The translations under genes were made by a program, and so were the position numbers. Shown here one piece after another: positions 36,033 through 44,596 of a stretch of 64,000 nt of DNA. Positions within the stretch are counted from its first letter, which is position 1. Each line of letters starts with the position of its first letter. The stretch is from DATAES01 sp963721305 (GTDB taxonomy: Bacteria; Actinomycetota; Acidimicrobiia; Acidimicrobiales; JACDCH01), in assembly GCA_963721305.1 (NCBI GenBank), contig CAVRIR010000003.1:186001-250000 (forward strand). Direction: 5' to 3'. Below the pieces are notes generated by a model that worked only from the letters and a program-made list of their open reading frames with translations, had not been told where the DNA came from and did no database searches.

Positions 36033-36193
36033 ACCGTGAGTGTGCAGCCGGCTTTGCAACCTTGCGGTGTTCGCAACGCGAACAGCCGATGAGAAGTACC
36101 TGGTCCGGAGATGACATCGCGCACCTTCGTGCCCAGGCGGCGACAGTACGTGCCGACTCAGCGCGTGCTTGGTGTTGCGTTCGGAGTTCCTCG

Positions 36194-36835
36194 TCACATT
36201 CCGAACGGCGTTCGCTGTACGGCTTCGATGGCCTCCGACGGACCAGTGATCTCCACCTCCGCAGCGTCTCGGCGTCCAAACAGAAAGAGGAGCAACTCGC
36301 CGGGCTGTCCCGACACACGAGCGGTCGGTTGCCCACGCCGCACTCTGAGGACCTTGTCTGTGCCCGCCCACGCGACTTCGAGCCCCGCGCCCCGCAGCCG
36401 GCGAGCCAGGAACCACGGCGCTCGGCTGACGTTGTGGAACAGTGCGGCGTCCTCTGCGCCGAGACCGGTGCGCGGTCCGAGGCCGTTGGCTCGGCGGACG
36501 TCTTCGTGATGAACGAAGAACTCGTTGAGGTTCGGTGTGCGACGCACCCATCCGATTCTGAAGAACCCGAACGGCGGACCGGATCGGATGGCCGCGACGA
36601 GATCGGTGTACGGCTTCTGCTTCAACGACAGACGTCGACGTTCAGCGAACCGAGCCCATGTCCCGGGAATGACGAGGCCCGGCGCGGCGATCAAGTCGTG
36701 TTCGCGCAACACGAGGTGAGCCGCGAGGTCCTGCGTAGTCCACGATTCGAGAAGCGTCGGGGCTTCCGGGCCGAGTTCGTCCAACAGCTCACAGAGCTGG
36801 TGGCGCTCGCAGGCGTCGAACAGTCCGTCGGTCAT
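36194..36835 (-). CDS. TIGR03085-family protein (DinB/MDMPI-like fold)
   Basis: The 213-residue protein has the actinobacterial TIGR03085 layout: Pro-Thr-Leu-Leu-Glu-Ser-Trp-Thr-Thr-Gln-Asp-Leu-Ala-Ala-His-Leu-Val-Leu-Arg-Glu near residues 25-44, then Asn-Glu-Phe-Phe-Val-His-His-Glu-Asp-Val-Arg-Arg-Ala-Asn-Gly near 105-119. The conserved His and Glu residues of the mycothiol-dependent isomerase/DinB metal site can be seen. Start is ATG 36835, with GGCGAG ahead. It is divergent from the riboswitch-controlled cbtA. No specific reaction can be assigned. Confidence 0.75.
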   Translation of the reverse strand: MTDGLFDACERHQLCELLDELGPEAPTLLESWTTQDLAAHLVLREHDLIAAPGLVIPGTWARFAERRRLSLKQKPYTDLVAAIRSGPPFGFFRIGWVRRTPNLNEFFVHHEDVRRANGLGPRTGLGAEDAALFHNVSRAPWFLARRLRGAGLEVAWAGTDKVLRVRRGQPTARVSGQPGELLLFLFGRRDAAEVEITGPSEAIEAVQRTPFGM

Positions 36836-36874
36836 CTCGCCGCACGATAACGATCGCCGCGCACCCGCCCTTCG

Positions 36875-37010
36875 AGCCAACGGCGCGTCTCGTGGACGCC
36901 CCGTTGTGTGTTGTGCTACAACGCCGACCGTCTGCCGGAAGTCGGTGAGAGTCCGAGACGGTCGCGCCGCTGTCATGGGGCCTGTTCGCAGGGGTAGGTC
37001 AGTCGAGTCG
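36875..37010 (+). ncRNA. Cobalamin (B12) riboswitch
   Basis: The core at 36934-36973 contains GCCGGAAGTCGGTGAGAGTCC followed closely by GACGGTCGCGCCGCTGT. This matches the B12-box pattern GGTGnnAnTCC...GnCCCGCnACTGT. A P-stem-like 5' part and a 3' GGTCAG...GTCGGACC region surround it. It lies immediately upstream of a CbtA cobalt-transporter gene on the same strand, which is the expected target: B12 would repress cobalt uptake. Exact ends are estimated. Confidence 0.78.
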
Positions 37011-37024
37011 GACCCGTTCGTAGC

Positions 37025-37825
37025 TTGTTGCTGCGCGGCATGCTCGTCGGGCTGGCCGCAGGAGTGCTCGCGTTCGGTGTCGCTCGAGTTCTGGGCGAAC
37101 CGCAGGTGCGCAAGGCGATCACGTTCGAGGGGTACGTCGAATACAACGTCCACCACGAAGCGCCCGAGGCCGACCTTGTCAACCGCGCGGTGCAGGACTC
37201 GATCGGGCTCGGCACCGGCGTGTTGCTGTACGGCATCTCGTTCGGCGGCCTGTTCGCGATCGTGTTCGCCGCTGCCTATGGGCGGCTCGGCACGATGACC
37301 GCGAGAGGCACAGCCGCGGTGCTTGGCCTGCTCGGGTTCGTTGGCGTGTACGTCGTGCCGATCCTCAAATATCCAGCGAACCCGCCAGCGATCGGCAACC
37401 CGGACACGATCGGGCATCGCACGAGCACGTATCTGCTGATGATGCTGCTGTCAGTAGCAGCGATGGCGGTCGCGGTCGCGGTACGTCGCAGGATCGTCTA
37501 CCGGTTCGGTGAGTGGAACTCGACGCTCATCGTCGCCGGGGGCTACCTGGCCGCGATGGCCTTGCTGTTCGTGTTGCTTCCCGGCATCAACGAGGTCCCG
37601 CAACAGGCGATCGCGGGTGTCGTACCGGCCGTGACGGATGCACAGACCACCTTCCCGCCGACAGTGCTTTGGCATTTCAGGGTGGCGTCGCTCGCGATCC
37701 AAGCCGTGATGTGGACCACCATTGCAGTCGGGTTCGGCGCACTCGCACATCGACTCTTCGCGTATGGAGGCGAGTCCGACACCACCACCGAGGTCGGTCA
37801 GTGGCACGGTCAACCGAGCCGGTAG
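37025..37825 (+). CDS. cbtA: CbtA-family cobalt transporter
   Basis: The 266-residue protein has about six transmembrane segments and the CbtA pattern: Leu-Leu-Leu-Arg-Gly-Met-Leu-Val-Gly-Leu-Ala-Ala-Gly at the start, Gly-Glu-Pro-Gln-Val near residue 24, Ser-Ile-Gly-Leu-Gly-Thr-Gly-Val near 60, and Leu-Lys-Tyr-Pro-Ala-Asn-Pro-Pro-Ala near 119. CbtA is predicted to import cobalt for B12 synthesis. The start is TTG 37025 or ATG 37040. The small His-rich partner CbtB, usually encoded just upstream, is missing here. The 3' end overlaps a convergent gene by 16 bp. Confidence 0.78.
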   Translation: MLLRGMLVGLAAGVLAFGVARVLGEPQVRKAITFEGYVEYNVHHEAPEADLVNRAVQDSIGLGTGVLLYGISFGGLFAIVFAAAYGRLGTMTARGTAAVLGLLGFVGVYVVPILKYPANPPAIGNPDTIGHRTSTYLLMMLLSVAAMAVAVAVRRRIVYRFGEWNSTLIVAGGYLAAMALLFVLLPGINEVPQQAIAGVVPAVTDAQTTFPPTVLWHFRVASLAIQAVMWTTIAVGFGALAHRLFAYGGESDTTTEVGQWHGQPSR

Positions 37826-38943
37826 ATGTGACCTTCGTCTGAGACGTACACGGCGTGATCCGGCGCCTGCTTCACGTCGAGGTGGCAGGTCGATGGTCCG
37901 GTGCTCACGCTGGCGTGTGGGCTGCCGGGTGTGACGATCTGCATGCCGTTGTTGGCTGTGCAGAATACGAGGTGGCCGGCCATGCCTGCGGGCCCCGCGT
38001 CGTCGATGAAGGTTGCCCCGGTGGGCACGACCGTCGAGTTCTCGCTGCTCCAGTCGGGCTCGGTCTGGCCGGCTCCGCACTCGTGCTGCGCGAGGGGATG
38101 GCTGTAGCCGTAGCAGTTCGGCCATTGGAAGCCGCCGCCGCGGGATACCGACAGCACCACTGTGTCGTAGCCGGTGGACGGGCTGCCCGCGTCGCCGGTG
38201 GGGCCGTTGTTGGTGACGGCGAGCTGGCCGGTAGCCGAGAACGCGATCCCGAAGGGGTTGCGGAAACCGAACGCCCACACTGGGTTGGCGGGCCCGAAGG
38301 GGTTGTCGGTGGGGATGGTCCCGTCGGGGTTGTAGCGCAGGATCTTGCCTCTCGGATCGTTGGTGTCCTGTGCCGCGCTGGAGGTGTGCTCCTCGCCGAG
38401 GGTGACGTAGAGCTTGCCGTCGGGTCCGAATGCCAGTCGGCCGCCTTTGTGGCAGCAGTCATTGCCGGCGGGCAGTTCGATGAGGTTGACAGCGTTGGTG
38501 CCCACGCCGCCGCAGTCGGTCCAACGGGTCACGTACTGGTGGGCGCGATCGGCGCTCGAGTAGAAGGCATAGACGAAGTGGTCCGTGGCGAACGTGGGGC
38601 TGATGGCAAGACCGAGGAGGCCTCGCTCGCTGTACCCGCCTCCTGGTTCCGACGTCACCGTTGACACGGCGGCGAACGCACGTGCCTGCCCGTCCTGGTA
38701 GACGCGCACCGTCCCGCCCCGTTCGGCGTAGAACAACTGCCCGTCAGGGGCGAAGGCCAGGGCGATCGGATAGTCGGCGTCGATCGTGCCCGTCGGCGGC
38801 GGCTGACCGGACACGGTGCAGTTGGCCGGCGGCGGCGGAACCGACACCGTCGTCGGCGCCGGGGCCGCCGACCCTCCACCCGAGCATGCGCACAGCACCA
38901 TCGCACTTCCCAGCAGCGTGGCGAACCTCCGGCGTGGTCCCAT
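37810..38943 (-). CDS. Lipoprotein, PQQ-dependent sugar dehydrogenase-like (GSDH family)
   Basis: The 377-residue protein has a lipoprotein signal ending Met-Val-Leu-Cys-Ala-Cys near residues 15-21, a Pro/Thr linker, and a six-bladed propeller typical of glucose/sorbosone dehydrogenases. Visible pieces are Ala-Phe-Ala-Pro-Asp-Gly, Tyr-Ser-Glu-Arg-Gly-Leu-Leu-Gly-Leu-Ala, Lys-Gly-Gly-Arg-Leu-Ala-Phe-Gly-Pro-Asp-Gly, and Ala-Phe-Gly-Phe-Arg-Asn-Pro-Phe-Gly. Family members oxidise sugars outside the membrane with PQQ, although many are uncharacterised. Start ATG 38943 places the signal at the N-terminus. Confidence 0.75.
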   Translation of the reverse strand: MGPRRRFATLLGSAMVLCACSGGGSAAPAPTTVSVPPPPANCTVSGQPPPTGTIDADYPIALAFAPDGQLFYAERGGTVRVYQDGQARAFAAVSTVTSEPGGGYSERGLLGLAISPTFATDHFVYAFYSSADRAHQYVTRWTDCGGVGTNAVNLIELPAGNDCCHKGGRLAFGPDGKLYVTLGEEHTSSAAQDTNDPRGKILRYNPDGTIPTDNPFGPANPVWAFGFRNPFGIAFSATGQLAVTNNGPTGDAGSPSTGYDTVVLSVSRGGGFQWPNCYGYSHPLAQHECGAGQTEPDWSSENSTVVPTGATFIDDAGPAGMAGHLVFCTANNGMQIVTPGSPHASVSTGPSTCHLDVKQAPDHAVYVSDEGHIYRLG

Positions 38944-39021
38944 CGCTCGGGAGTCTGCCCAAAGCTGACCGTCAACGGGTCGCGGCCGGCGAGAATGAAC
39001 CGCGCCCAATCCCCTGCCGCG

Positions 39022-39348
39022 CTAGTCGCAGGGCCGCGCCGGCGGCACGTCCGGGTCCGTGCAGATCTCGTTGAGCATGACGTCGTGGTCGACCTCGTCG
39101 CCGCCGAGATGGCGCGCTGCCGCGGAGAGCCACTCGTTGCGCGACTGGCAGAGCGTGACTGTCTCAACCCCGTTCTCCCGTGGTCCGAGGCCACGTTGCG
39201 CGAGCTGCTTCAACGCGAAGTCGCAGACGGGCGAGACGGGCACGGTCTTGGCCTGATCGGCGAGCGGGTCGGGTGCGTAGATCCATGCAGCCGTGAAGAG
39301 CGCGACGAGAAGAAGCGCAGCGGCCGCCACCGCTGCCCACTTGTTCAT
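39022..39348 (-). CDS. Small membrane-anchored hypothetical protein
   Basis: The 108-residue protein has one N-terminal membrane segment (about residues 5-24) and an extracytoplasmic domain with four Cys residues (near residues 42, 67, 96 and 107), which could form disulfides. It starts at ATG 39348 and is divergent from the TIGR03118 gene. No family recognised. Confidence 0.5.
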   Translation of the reverse strand: MNKWAAVAAAALLLVALFTAAWIYAPDPLADQAKTVPVSPVCDFALKQLAQRGLGPRENGVETVTLCQSRNEWLSAAARHLGGDEVDHDVMLNEICTDPDVPPARPCD

Positions 39349-39520
39349 GTCCGGGAGTTGTAGCGCAACCCGCGGGAACAACGCGCAGACGCCCCGGCCG
39401 AAGCCGAGGGCGCACGTCGTTTCGCGCACTCACTTCGCGATTGCAAAATCCGCGCCTGGCAACGAGCCGTATGTCACTTGGTCGTCCGGGCCGCCGGCCC
39501 GAACAGACTGGAGGCGCGCG

Positions 39521-40987
39521 ATGAAGACCCGGTTCTCGACGTTCGGACGTCTCACTCGCAAGGGGGTGCCAGCGCTCGCGCTCGTTGTCGCCGGCACACT
39601 TGCGCCGGCCGCCGGTGTCGAGGGAGCTCCGGCGCCACCGTCGAACGCCGGAACAGTCCTGCAGACCAACCTCGTGTCGGACTTGCCAGGCGTCGCGGCA
39701 GTGACGGACCCGAACCTGGTCAACGCGTGGGGCATCTCCGAGGGCGCCGCCACTCCGTTCTGGATCTCTGACAACGGGTCCGGCCTCTCGACCCTCTATC
39801 AGGTCCCCGGCGCGAGCAACACGCCGGTCTCGACGATCCCGCTCGTCGTGAACATCCCGTCGCCGACCAGCCTGACCGGCGGCACACCGACCGGGACCGT
39901 CTTCAACCCGGGTTCCGCGACCGGCGCCTTCCCGATCACGGGCACCGACAAAAGCGGCCAGCAGTCAACCTCCGGCAGCCTCTTCCTGTTCGCGACCGAG
40001 GACGGAACGATCTCGGGCTGGTACCCCACCATCGATCCGAGCGGGATGTTCAGCGGCCCGGGTGGCGTGAGTGCGCAAGCGGTCATCGCTGTCGACCACT
40101 CGGCGAACGCGGTGTACAAGGGACTGGCCATCGCAACGGCCAACGGACCGATCTTCGCCAGTGACCCAGCCAGCAGATCGGTGCTCTACGCCACCAACTT
40201 CCACGCCGGAACCGTCGAGGTCTTCGACTCCGAGTTCGATCAGATCACGACGCTGCCCACGGGCGCGTTCCAAGATCCCAACCTTCCGACGGGCTACGCG
40301 CCCTTCAACGTCGAGGTACTGGGGGGCAAGGTCTACGTCACGTACGCGCTGCAGGACGCTGATCGGCACGACGACGTGGCCGGTCCCCACCATGGGTTCG
40401 TGGACGTGTTCAACCTCGACGGCACTGCCGGACTCTCCGGCGGAAACGTGCGGCTGATCTCGGGCGGCCCGCTCGACTCGCCCTGGGGTCTGACGATCGC
40501 GCCGACGGGCTTCGCGGGCGTGAGCAACCCGAGCAACGGTCCCGTGCTGCTGGTCGGCAACTTCGGCGACGGGCACATCACCGCGTTCGACGCGGCAACC
40601 GGCTCGATGTTGGGCCAGCTCACGGATCCCGACGGCGAGCCCATCGCGATCGACGGCCTGTGGGCCCTGAAGGTCGGCAACGACGCTGTCGGCGGCGCGA
40701 GTGACACGGTGTACTTCACCGCCGGGCCCTTCGGTGAGAGGCATGGCCTCTTCGGCTCCTTGACCACCGCCGCTTCCGGCTCGCCCGAAGGACCAGCCGA
40801 GTCGCAATGGGTGCAAGCCAACGTGGACGTCGTCCAACTCGATGTCCAGCAGCTCGGCCAGGACGTGACGACGCGTGCGCCCGCGGCAACCGTCAGGCAG
40901 GACATCCAGACGCTCGTCACCGACGTCCGTGACCTGGCACATGCGAAGGTGACGTTCGCGCTCGACCACGCGCACGACATGCACTAG
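39521..40987 (+). CDS. TIGR03118-family secreted protein
   Basis: The 488-residue protein has a signal peptide (Met-Lys-Thr-Arg start, hydrophobic to about residue 35) and the TIGR03118 pattern: Thr-Asn-Leu-Val-Ser-Asp-Leu-Pro-Gly near 49-57, Asp-Pro-Asn-Leu-Val-Asn-Ala-Trp-Gly-Ile-Ser near 64-74, Ser-Pro-Trp-Gly-Leu-Thr-Ile-Ala-Pro near 322. This is a propeller-like extracellular family of unknown function. The C-terminal 60 residues add a helical Gln/Val/Asp-rich tail. Start is ATG 39521. Confidence 0.78.
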   Translation: MKTRFSTFGRLTRKGVPALALVVAGTLAPAAGVEGAPAPPSNAGTVLQTNLVSDLPGVAAVTDPNLVNAWGISEGAATPFWISDNGSGLSTLYQVPGASNTPVSTIPLVVNIPSPTSLTGGTPTGTVFNPGSATGAFPITGTDKSGQQSTSGSLFLFATEDGTISGWYPTIDPSGMFSGPGGVSAQAVIAVDHSANAVYKGLAIATANGPIFASDPASRSVLYATNFHAGTVEVFDSEFDQITTLPTGAFQDPNLPTGYAPFNVEVLGGKVYVTYALQDADRHDDVAGPHHGFVDVFNLDGTAGLSGGNVRLISGGPLDSPWGLTIAPTGFAGVSNPSNGPVLLVGNFGDGHITAFDAATGSMLGQLTDPDGEPIAIDGLWALKVGNDAVGGASDTVYFTAGPFGERHGLFGSLTTAASGSPEGPAESQWVQANVDVVQLDVQQLGQDVTTRAPAATVRQDIQTLVTDVRDLAHAKVTFALDHAHDMH

Positions 40988-41095
40988 CTCGCTGGGGTCG
41001 GCCACCATCCACCTTTCGCCCCCGGTGGCTGGGAAGAATCCTCGGACCGATGGAGCCGGCGCAGCGTCTGCGCGCGGCCGTCCGAGGGAGAGCGC

Positions 41096-41671
41096 ATGAC
41101 CACACTTGACTGGGCGCAGCCGACTGGCTGGGAGGTGGAAGACGCGTCGTCGAAGTGGTGGGTCCTGCTCATCACCGGGATCGCCTGGGTCGTCGTCGGC
41201 GTCGTCGTCCTCGACTTCGACCTGGATTCAGCGGCCACGGTCGGGTTTCTCGTCGGTGGCTACCTGATCCTGGCCGGCGCGACAGAGTTCCTGCTGATCG
41301 GCCTGACCAGGGGGTGGCACTGGGTCCATGGGATCTTGGGCGCACTGTTCGTGATCGGCGGGATCGCCGCGTTCTTCGAACCGGTTCAGACCTTCGGGAT
41401 CCTGGCGCGCCTGTTCGGGTTCCTGCTCGTACTGAAAGGAACCTTCGACCTCGTCTTCGGCGTCGCCACCCGCCAGGAAGCCGATCTGTGGTGGATGATG
41501 ATGCTGGCCGGGATCTTCGAGATCGTGCTCGGCCTGTGGGCATCCGCCTATCCGGGACGTTCGGCGACGCTGCTCATCCTCTGGGTCGGCATCGGCGCGG
41601 TCGTTCGAGGCATCACGCACTTCGTCCTCGCGTTCCAGGTCCGCAAGGTCCACGAGGCGGTGGCGGCATGA
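41096..41671 (+). CDS. HdeD-like (DUF308) membrane protein
   Basis: The 191-residue protein has six hydrophobic segments in three pairs, starting Trp-Trp-Val-Leu-Leu-Ile-Thr-Gly-Ile-Ala-Trp-Val near residue 21. Gly-rich repeats such as Gly-Gly-Tyr-Leu-Ile-Leu-Ala-Gly-Ala-Thr-Glu-Phe recur, the DUF308/HdeD pattern. HdeD is linked to acid resistance in E. coli, but this is not established in actinobacteria. Start ATG 41096 follows GGGAGAGC. It overlaps the following lipoprotein gene by ATGA. Confidence 0.75.
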   Translation: MTTLDWAQPTGWEVEDASSKWWVLLITGIAWVVVGVVVLDFDLDSAATVGFLVGGYLILAGATEFLLIGLTRGWHWVHGILGALFVIGGIAAFFEPVQTFGILARLFGFLLVLKGTFDLVFGVATRQEADLWWMMMLAGIFEIVLGLWASAYPGRSATLLILWVGIGAVVRGITHFVLAFQVRKVHEAVAA

Positions 41672-42090
41672 CTCGACTGATCTCCAAGCGACGGGTTGTC
41701 GTCGTCGTCGGCGCGTTGCTGGCCGTCGGACTGCTGACCGGGTGCGGCACCTACCGCGCCGAACGGCAAGGCAAGCAACTCGGCGACGCGATCTGCGATC
41801 TCAAGACCGCGAGCGTCAACGACCTGGACAACGCCGCCAACAAGGTGCAGCGAGAGATGAACGATCTGCAGCGGATCGTGGGGCGTCCGGTCAACGAGGA
41901 CGTGAAGGACATCCAGAACAACCTCTCTGACCTCCGCACGCACATCCAGCAAGGCAACAGCGCGCTCGCGCAGCAGGACATCGCCGTCATCGAACGGAAC
42001 TTCCAAGCTGTCGACCGCACGCTCACCGGCAAGGGCCAGGCCGCCTACGACGGCGTGCAAGAGGGACTGGGCGGCTGCGATTACTCGTAG
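41668..42090 (+). CDS. Small lipoprotein with coiled-coil-like region
   Basis: The 140-residue protein has a lipoprotein signal with Gly-Leu-Leu-Thr-Gly-Cys at residues 21-26 and then a helical region rich in Gln, Asn, Asp and Leu (about residues 35-125), which could be a coiled coil. It is coupled to the DUF308 gene by an ATGA overlap and probably acts with it at the outer face of the membrane. Function unknown. Confidence 0.65.
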   Translation: MTRLISKRRVVVVVGALLAVGLLTGCGTYRAERQGKQLGDAICDLKTASVNDLDNAANKVQREMNDLQRIVGRPVNEDVKDIQNNLSDLRTHIQQGNSALAQQDIAVIERNFQAVDRTLTGKGQAAYDGVQEGLGGCDYS

Positions 42091-42128
42091 CGAGCGTCGC
42101 CGCCGACACAGAGCGCGAAGCTGCGCCG

Positions 42129-42860
42129 GTGGAGAAACTCGTCTACCTGCTGTGGGCACCCAGCGCGCGGCACGACGGTGAACGTCTCCGTCGCACGCTC
42201 GTGGACGACACTGCCGCCCGCCTCGAACGCGCGGGCGCGAGGGCGCTGTCGGTCAACGTGCACGACGCGGCGGCAGCCGAAGCGCCAAGTCCCGTTCCGA
42301 CACCCGATGGTGAAGACCCACACGTGGCCGAGGTGTCCGTGTGGGTCGACGCCTATGACCGGCGCGCCGGCATCGATCGAGCAGTGGACGCGGTCGGTCT
42401 CATGTGGTCGAGCTACCTCGTCACGGAGTCGCTGTACGAGGACTACGGCACCACCCCACACGCGCGTGCGCGCGACTGGCCCGACGGGGCGCGCTCGCCG
42501 GGGGTGCTCACCGTGTCGCTGATCCATCGCCCTGCCGGGCTCGACTACGACACGTGGATCGAGCGATGGCACGGCGTGCAGTCCCCGCTGTCGGCACGCT
42601 TGCAACCTCGATGCCGCTACGTCCGCAACGAGGTCGTGCGTGCGCTCACGGCAGATGCGCCGGAGGTCGGTGGCATCGTCGAGGAGGCGTGGCCGTCGGC
42701 GAACCACGTTGCCGATCCGATGCTCTTCTTCTCGGCCGGCGCCGACCCCGCCGTCATGCAGGCCAATGTGACCGCCATGCTCGAGAGCGTGACGGCCTGT
42801 CTCGACCTCGACCGCCTCCGCAACGTCACGATGAGCGAGTACCTGATCAAGACCCGGTGA
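42129..42860 (+). CDS. EthD-domain protein
   Basis: The 243-residue protein has an EthD-like ferredoxin fold in its second half: Thr-Val-Ser-Leu-Ile-His-Arg-Pro-Ala-Gly-Leu-Asp-Tyr-Asp near residues 128-141 and Trp-Ile-Glu-Arg-Trp-His-Gly near 143-149. EthD-like proteins are small enzymes or accessory proteins in actinobacterial catabolic clusters. GTG start at 42129. An acyl-CoA ligase gene follows 28 bp downstream, suggesting cotranscription. Confidence 0.7.
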   Translation: MEKLVYLLWAPSARHDGERLRRTLVDDTAARLERAGARALSVNVHDAAAAEAPSPVPTPDGEDPHVAEVSVWVDAYDRRAGIDRAVDAVGLMWSSYLVTESLYEDYGTTPHARARDWPDGARSPGVLTVSLIHRPAGLDYDTWIERWHGVQSPLSARLQPRCRYVRNEVVRALTADAPEVGGIVEEAWPSANHVADPMLFFSAGADPAVMQANVTAMLESVTACLDLDRLRNVTMSEYLIKTR

Positions 42861-42888
42861 CGGGTCTGCTAGATATGGCGGGCCGACC

Positions 42889-44596
42889 ATGTTGAGCTAC
42901 GCCGACGCCATTGCCCAGGTCACCGCGCCCGGTGAACGGTTCGAGACGACCGACATCGAGATCCGGGGGGTCACCACGACGATCTTCCGCAACGCGCCGG
43001 GTTCACTGCGCGAGATCGTCGCGACGACGCGCCTGCGAGGCGACGACGTCTTCGTCGTGTACGAGGACGAGCGTTGGTCGTTCGCCGATTTCGCCTCGAA
43101 GGTCGACGGGCTCGCCAATGCGCTCGTCGATCGATACCAGATCGGCAAGGGCGATCGGGTCGCCATCGGCATGCGCAACTATCCCGAGTGGGTGGTCGCC
43201 TTCTGCGCCATCACCTCGATCGGCGCCATCTCGGTGTCGTTGAACGCGTGGTGGACCGCCGACGAGCTCGACTACGCACTCGACGACTGCGCTGCCCGCG
43301 TGCTCGATCGCGGACGCGGAACGCACCGAGCGGAGCGAGGCAACGTGCAAGCGCCTCGGCATCGACGTCATCGCCGTGCGCGCCCCCGACATCGGCAACA
43401 CGGCTGATCACTGGGACGACGTCGTCGTCGACGGCGCACCGATGCCCGAGATCGACGTCGACCCAGATGACGACGCGACGATCCTGTACACGTCCGGGAC
43501 GACCGGTCATCCGAAGGGTGCGGTGTCGACGCATCGCGCCGTCGTGCAGGCCTTGATGGGTTTCGGCTGCCGAACGGCGGCTGATCGCCTTCGCACACCC
43601 GATGCGCCGCCGCCCGCCGGTCCGCCCGCGTTCATCCTCGTGGTGCCGCTGTTCCACGTCACCGGCTGCGTGCCCGTCATGCTGTCCTGCGTCTCGAGCG
43701 GGCTGAAGCTCGTGATCATGTACAAGTGGGATCCCGACCGCGCGCTGGTGCTGATCGAGCGCGAGCACGTCACCAACTTCGTCGGCGTCCCGACACAGAG
43801 CTGGGATCTGCTCGCGTCACCGCACTTCTCCGAGCACGACACGTCGAGCCTGCGCTCTGTCGGCGGCGGCGGGGCACCGGCGCCCCCCGAGCTGGTGCGG
43901 CGGGTGGCCTCCAGTTTCGCAAAGGCCAGTCCCGGTATCGGCTACGGGATGACCGAGACCAACGCGTACGGTCCGCAGAACGGTGGCGCCGACTACCTCT
44001 CGCATCCCACGAGTACTGGCCGTGCGACACCGATCCTGCAGGTCGAGGTGCGCGACAACGACGGCCAGGCGCTGCCGCCGGGAGAGGCCGGCGAGATCTG
44101 GTTCAAGGGTCCGAACCTCATCCGCGGCTACTGGAACAATCCCGATGCCACCGCCGAGGTGATCGTCGACGGCTGGTTGCGCAGCGGCGACATCGGACGC
44201 ATCGACGACGAAGGGTTCGTGTACGTCGAGGACCGCGCCAAGGACATGGTCCTGCGGGCCGGCGAGAACATCTACTGCGCGGAGGTGGAAGCAGCGCTGT
44301 ACGAGCATCCCGACGTGCACGAGGTCGCGGTGTTCGGCGTCCCCCACGACCGCCTCGGCGAGGAGGTCGCGGCGGCGGTGTTGCCACGCGCCGGCGCGCA
44401 CCTCACGGTCGAAGACCTGCAGCAGCACGTGCGCGAACGGCTGGCGCCGTTCAAGGTGCCGACGCGCATCGCGATCTTCGACGAGCCGCTGCCGCGCAAC
44501 GCGTCGGGAAAGATCCTCAAGCGCGAGCTGCGCGATGACTTCACCCGATCTGGCGCTGGGTCCCTTCCCAGTAAGGGGCCCGGATCTCCCGCTTGA
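42889..44596 (+). CDS. Acyl-CoA ligase (class I adenylate-forming), apparent frameshift
   Basis: This enzyme activates a carboxylic acid to its CoA thioester with ATP. The N-terminal frame (42889-43305) shows Trp-Ser-Phe-Ala-Asp-Phe and Asn-Ala-Trp-Trp-Thr-Ala-Asp-Glu-Leu. The frame then breaks; removing one G at about 43306 continues as Ala-Asp-Ala-Glu-Arg-Thr and on through to 44596. The second part has the P-loop-like Leu-Tyr-Thr-Ser-Gly-Thr-Thr-Gly-His-Pro-Lys, Gly-Tyr-Gly-Met-Thr-Glu-Thr-Asn and the C-terminal Asn-Ala-Ser-Gly-Lys-Ile-Leu-Lys. Its 3' end overlaps the convergent second ligase by 56 bp. Confidence 0.78.
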
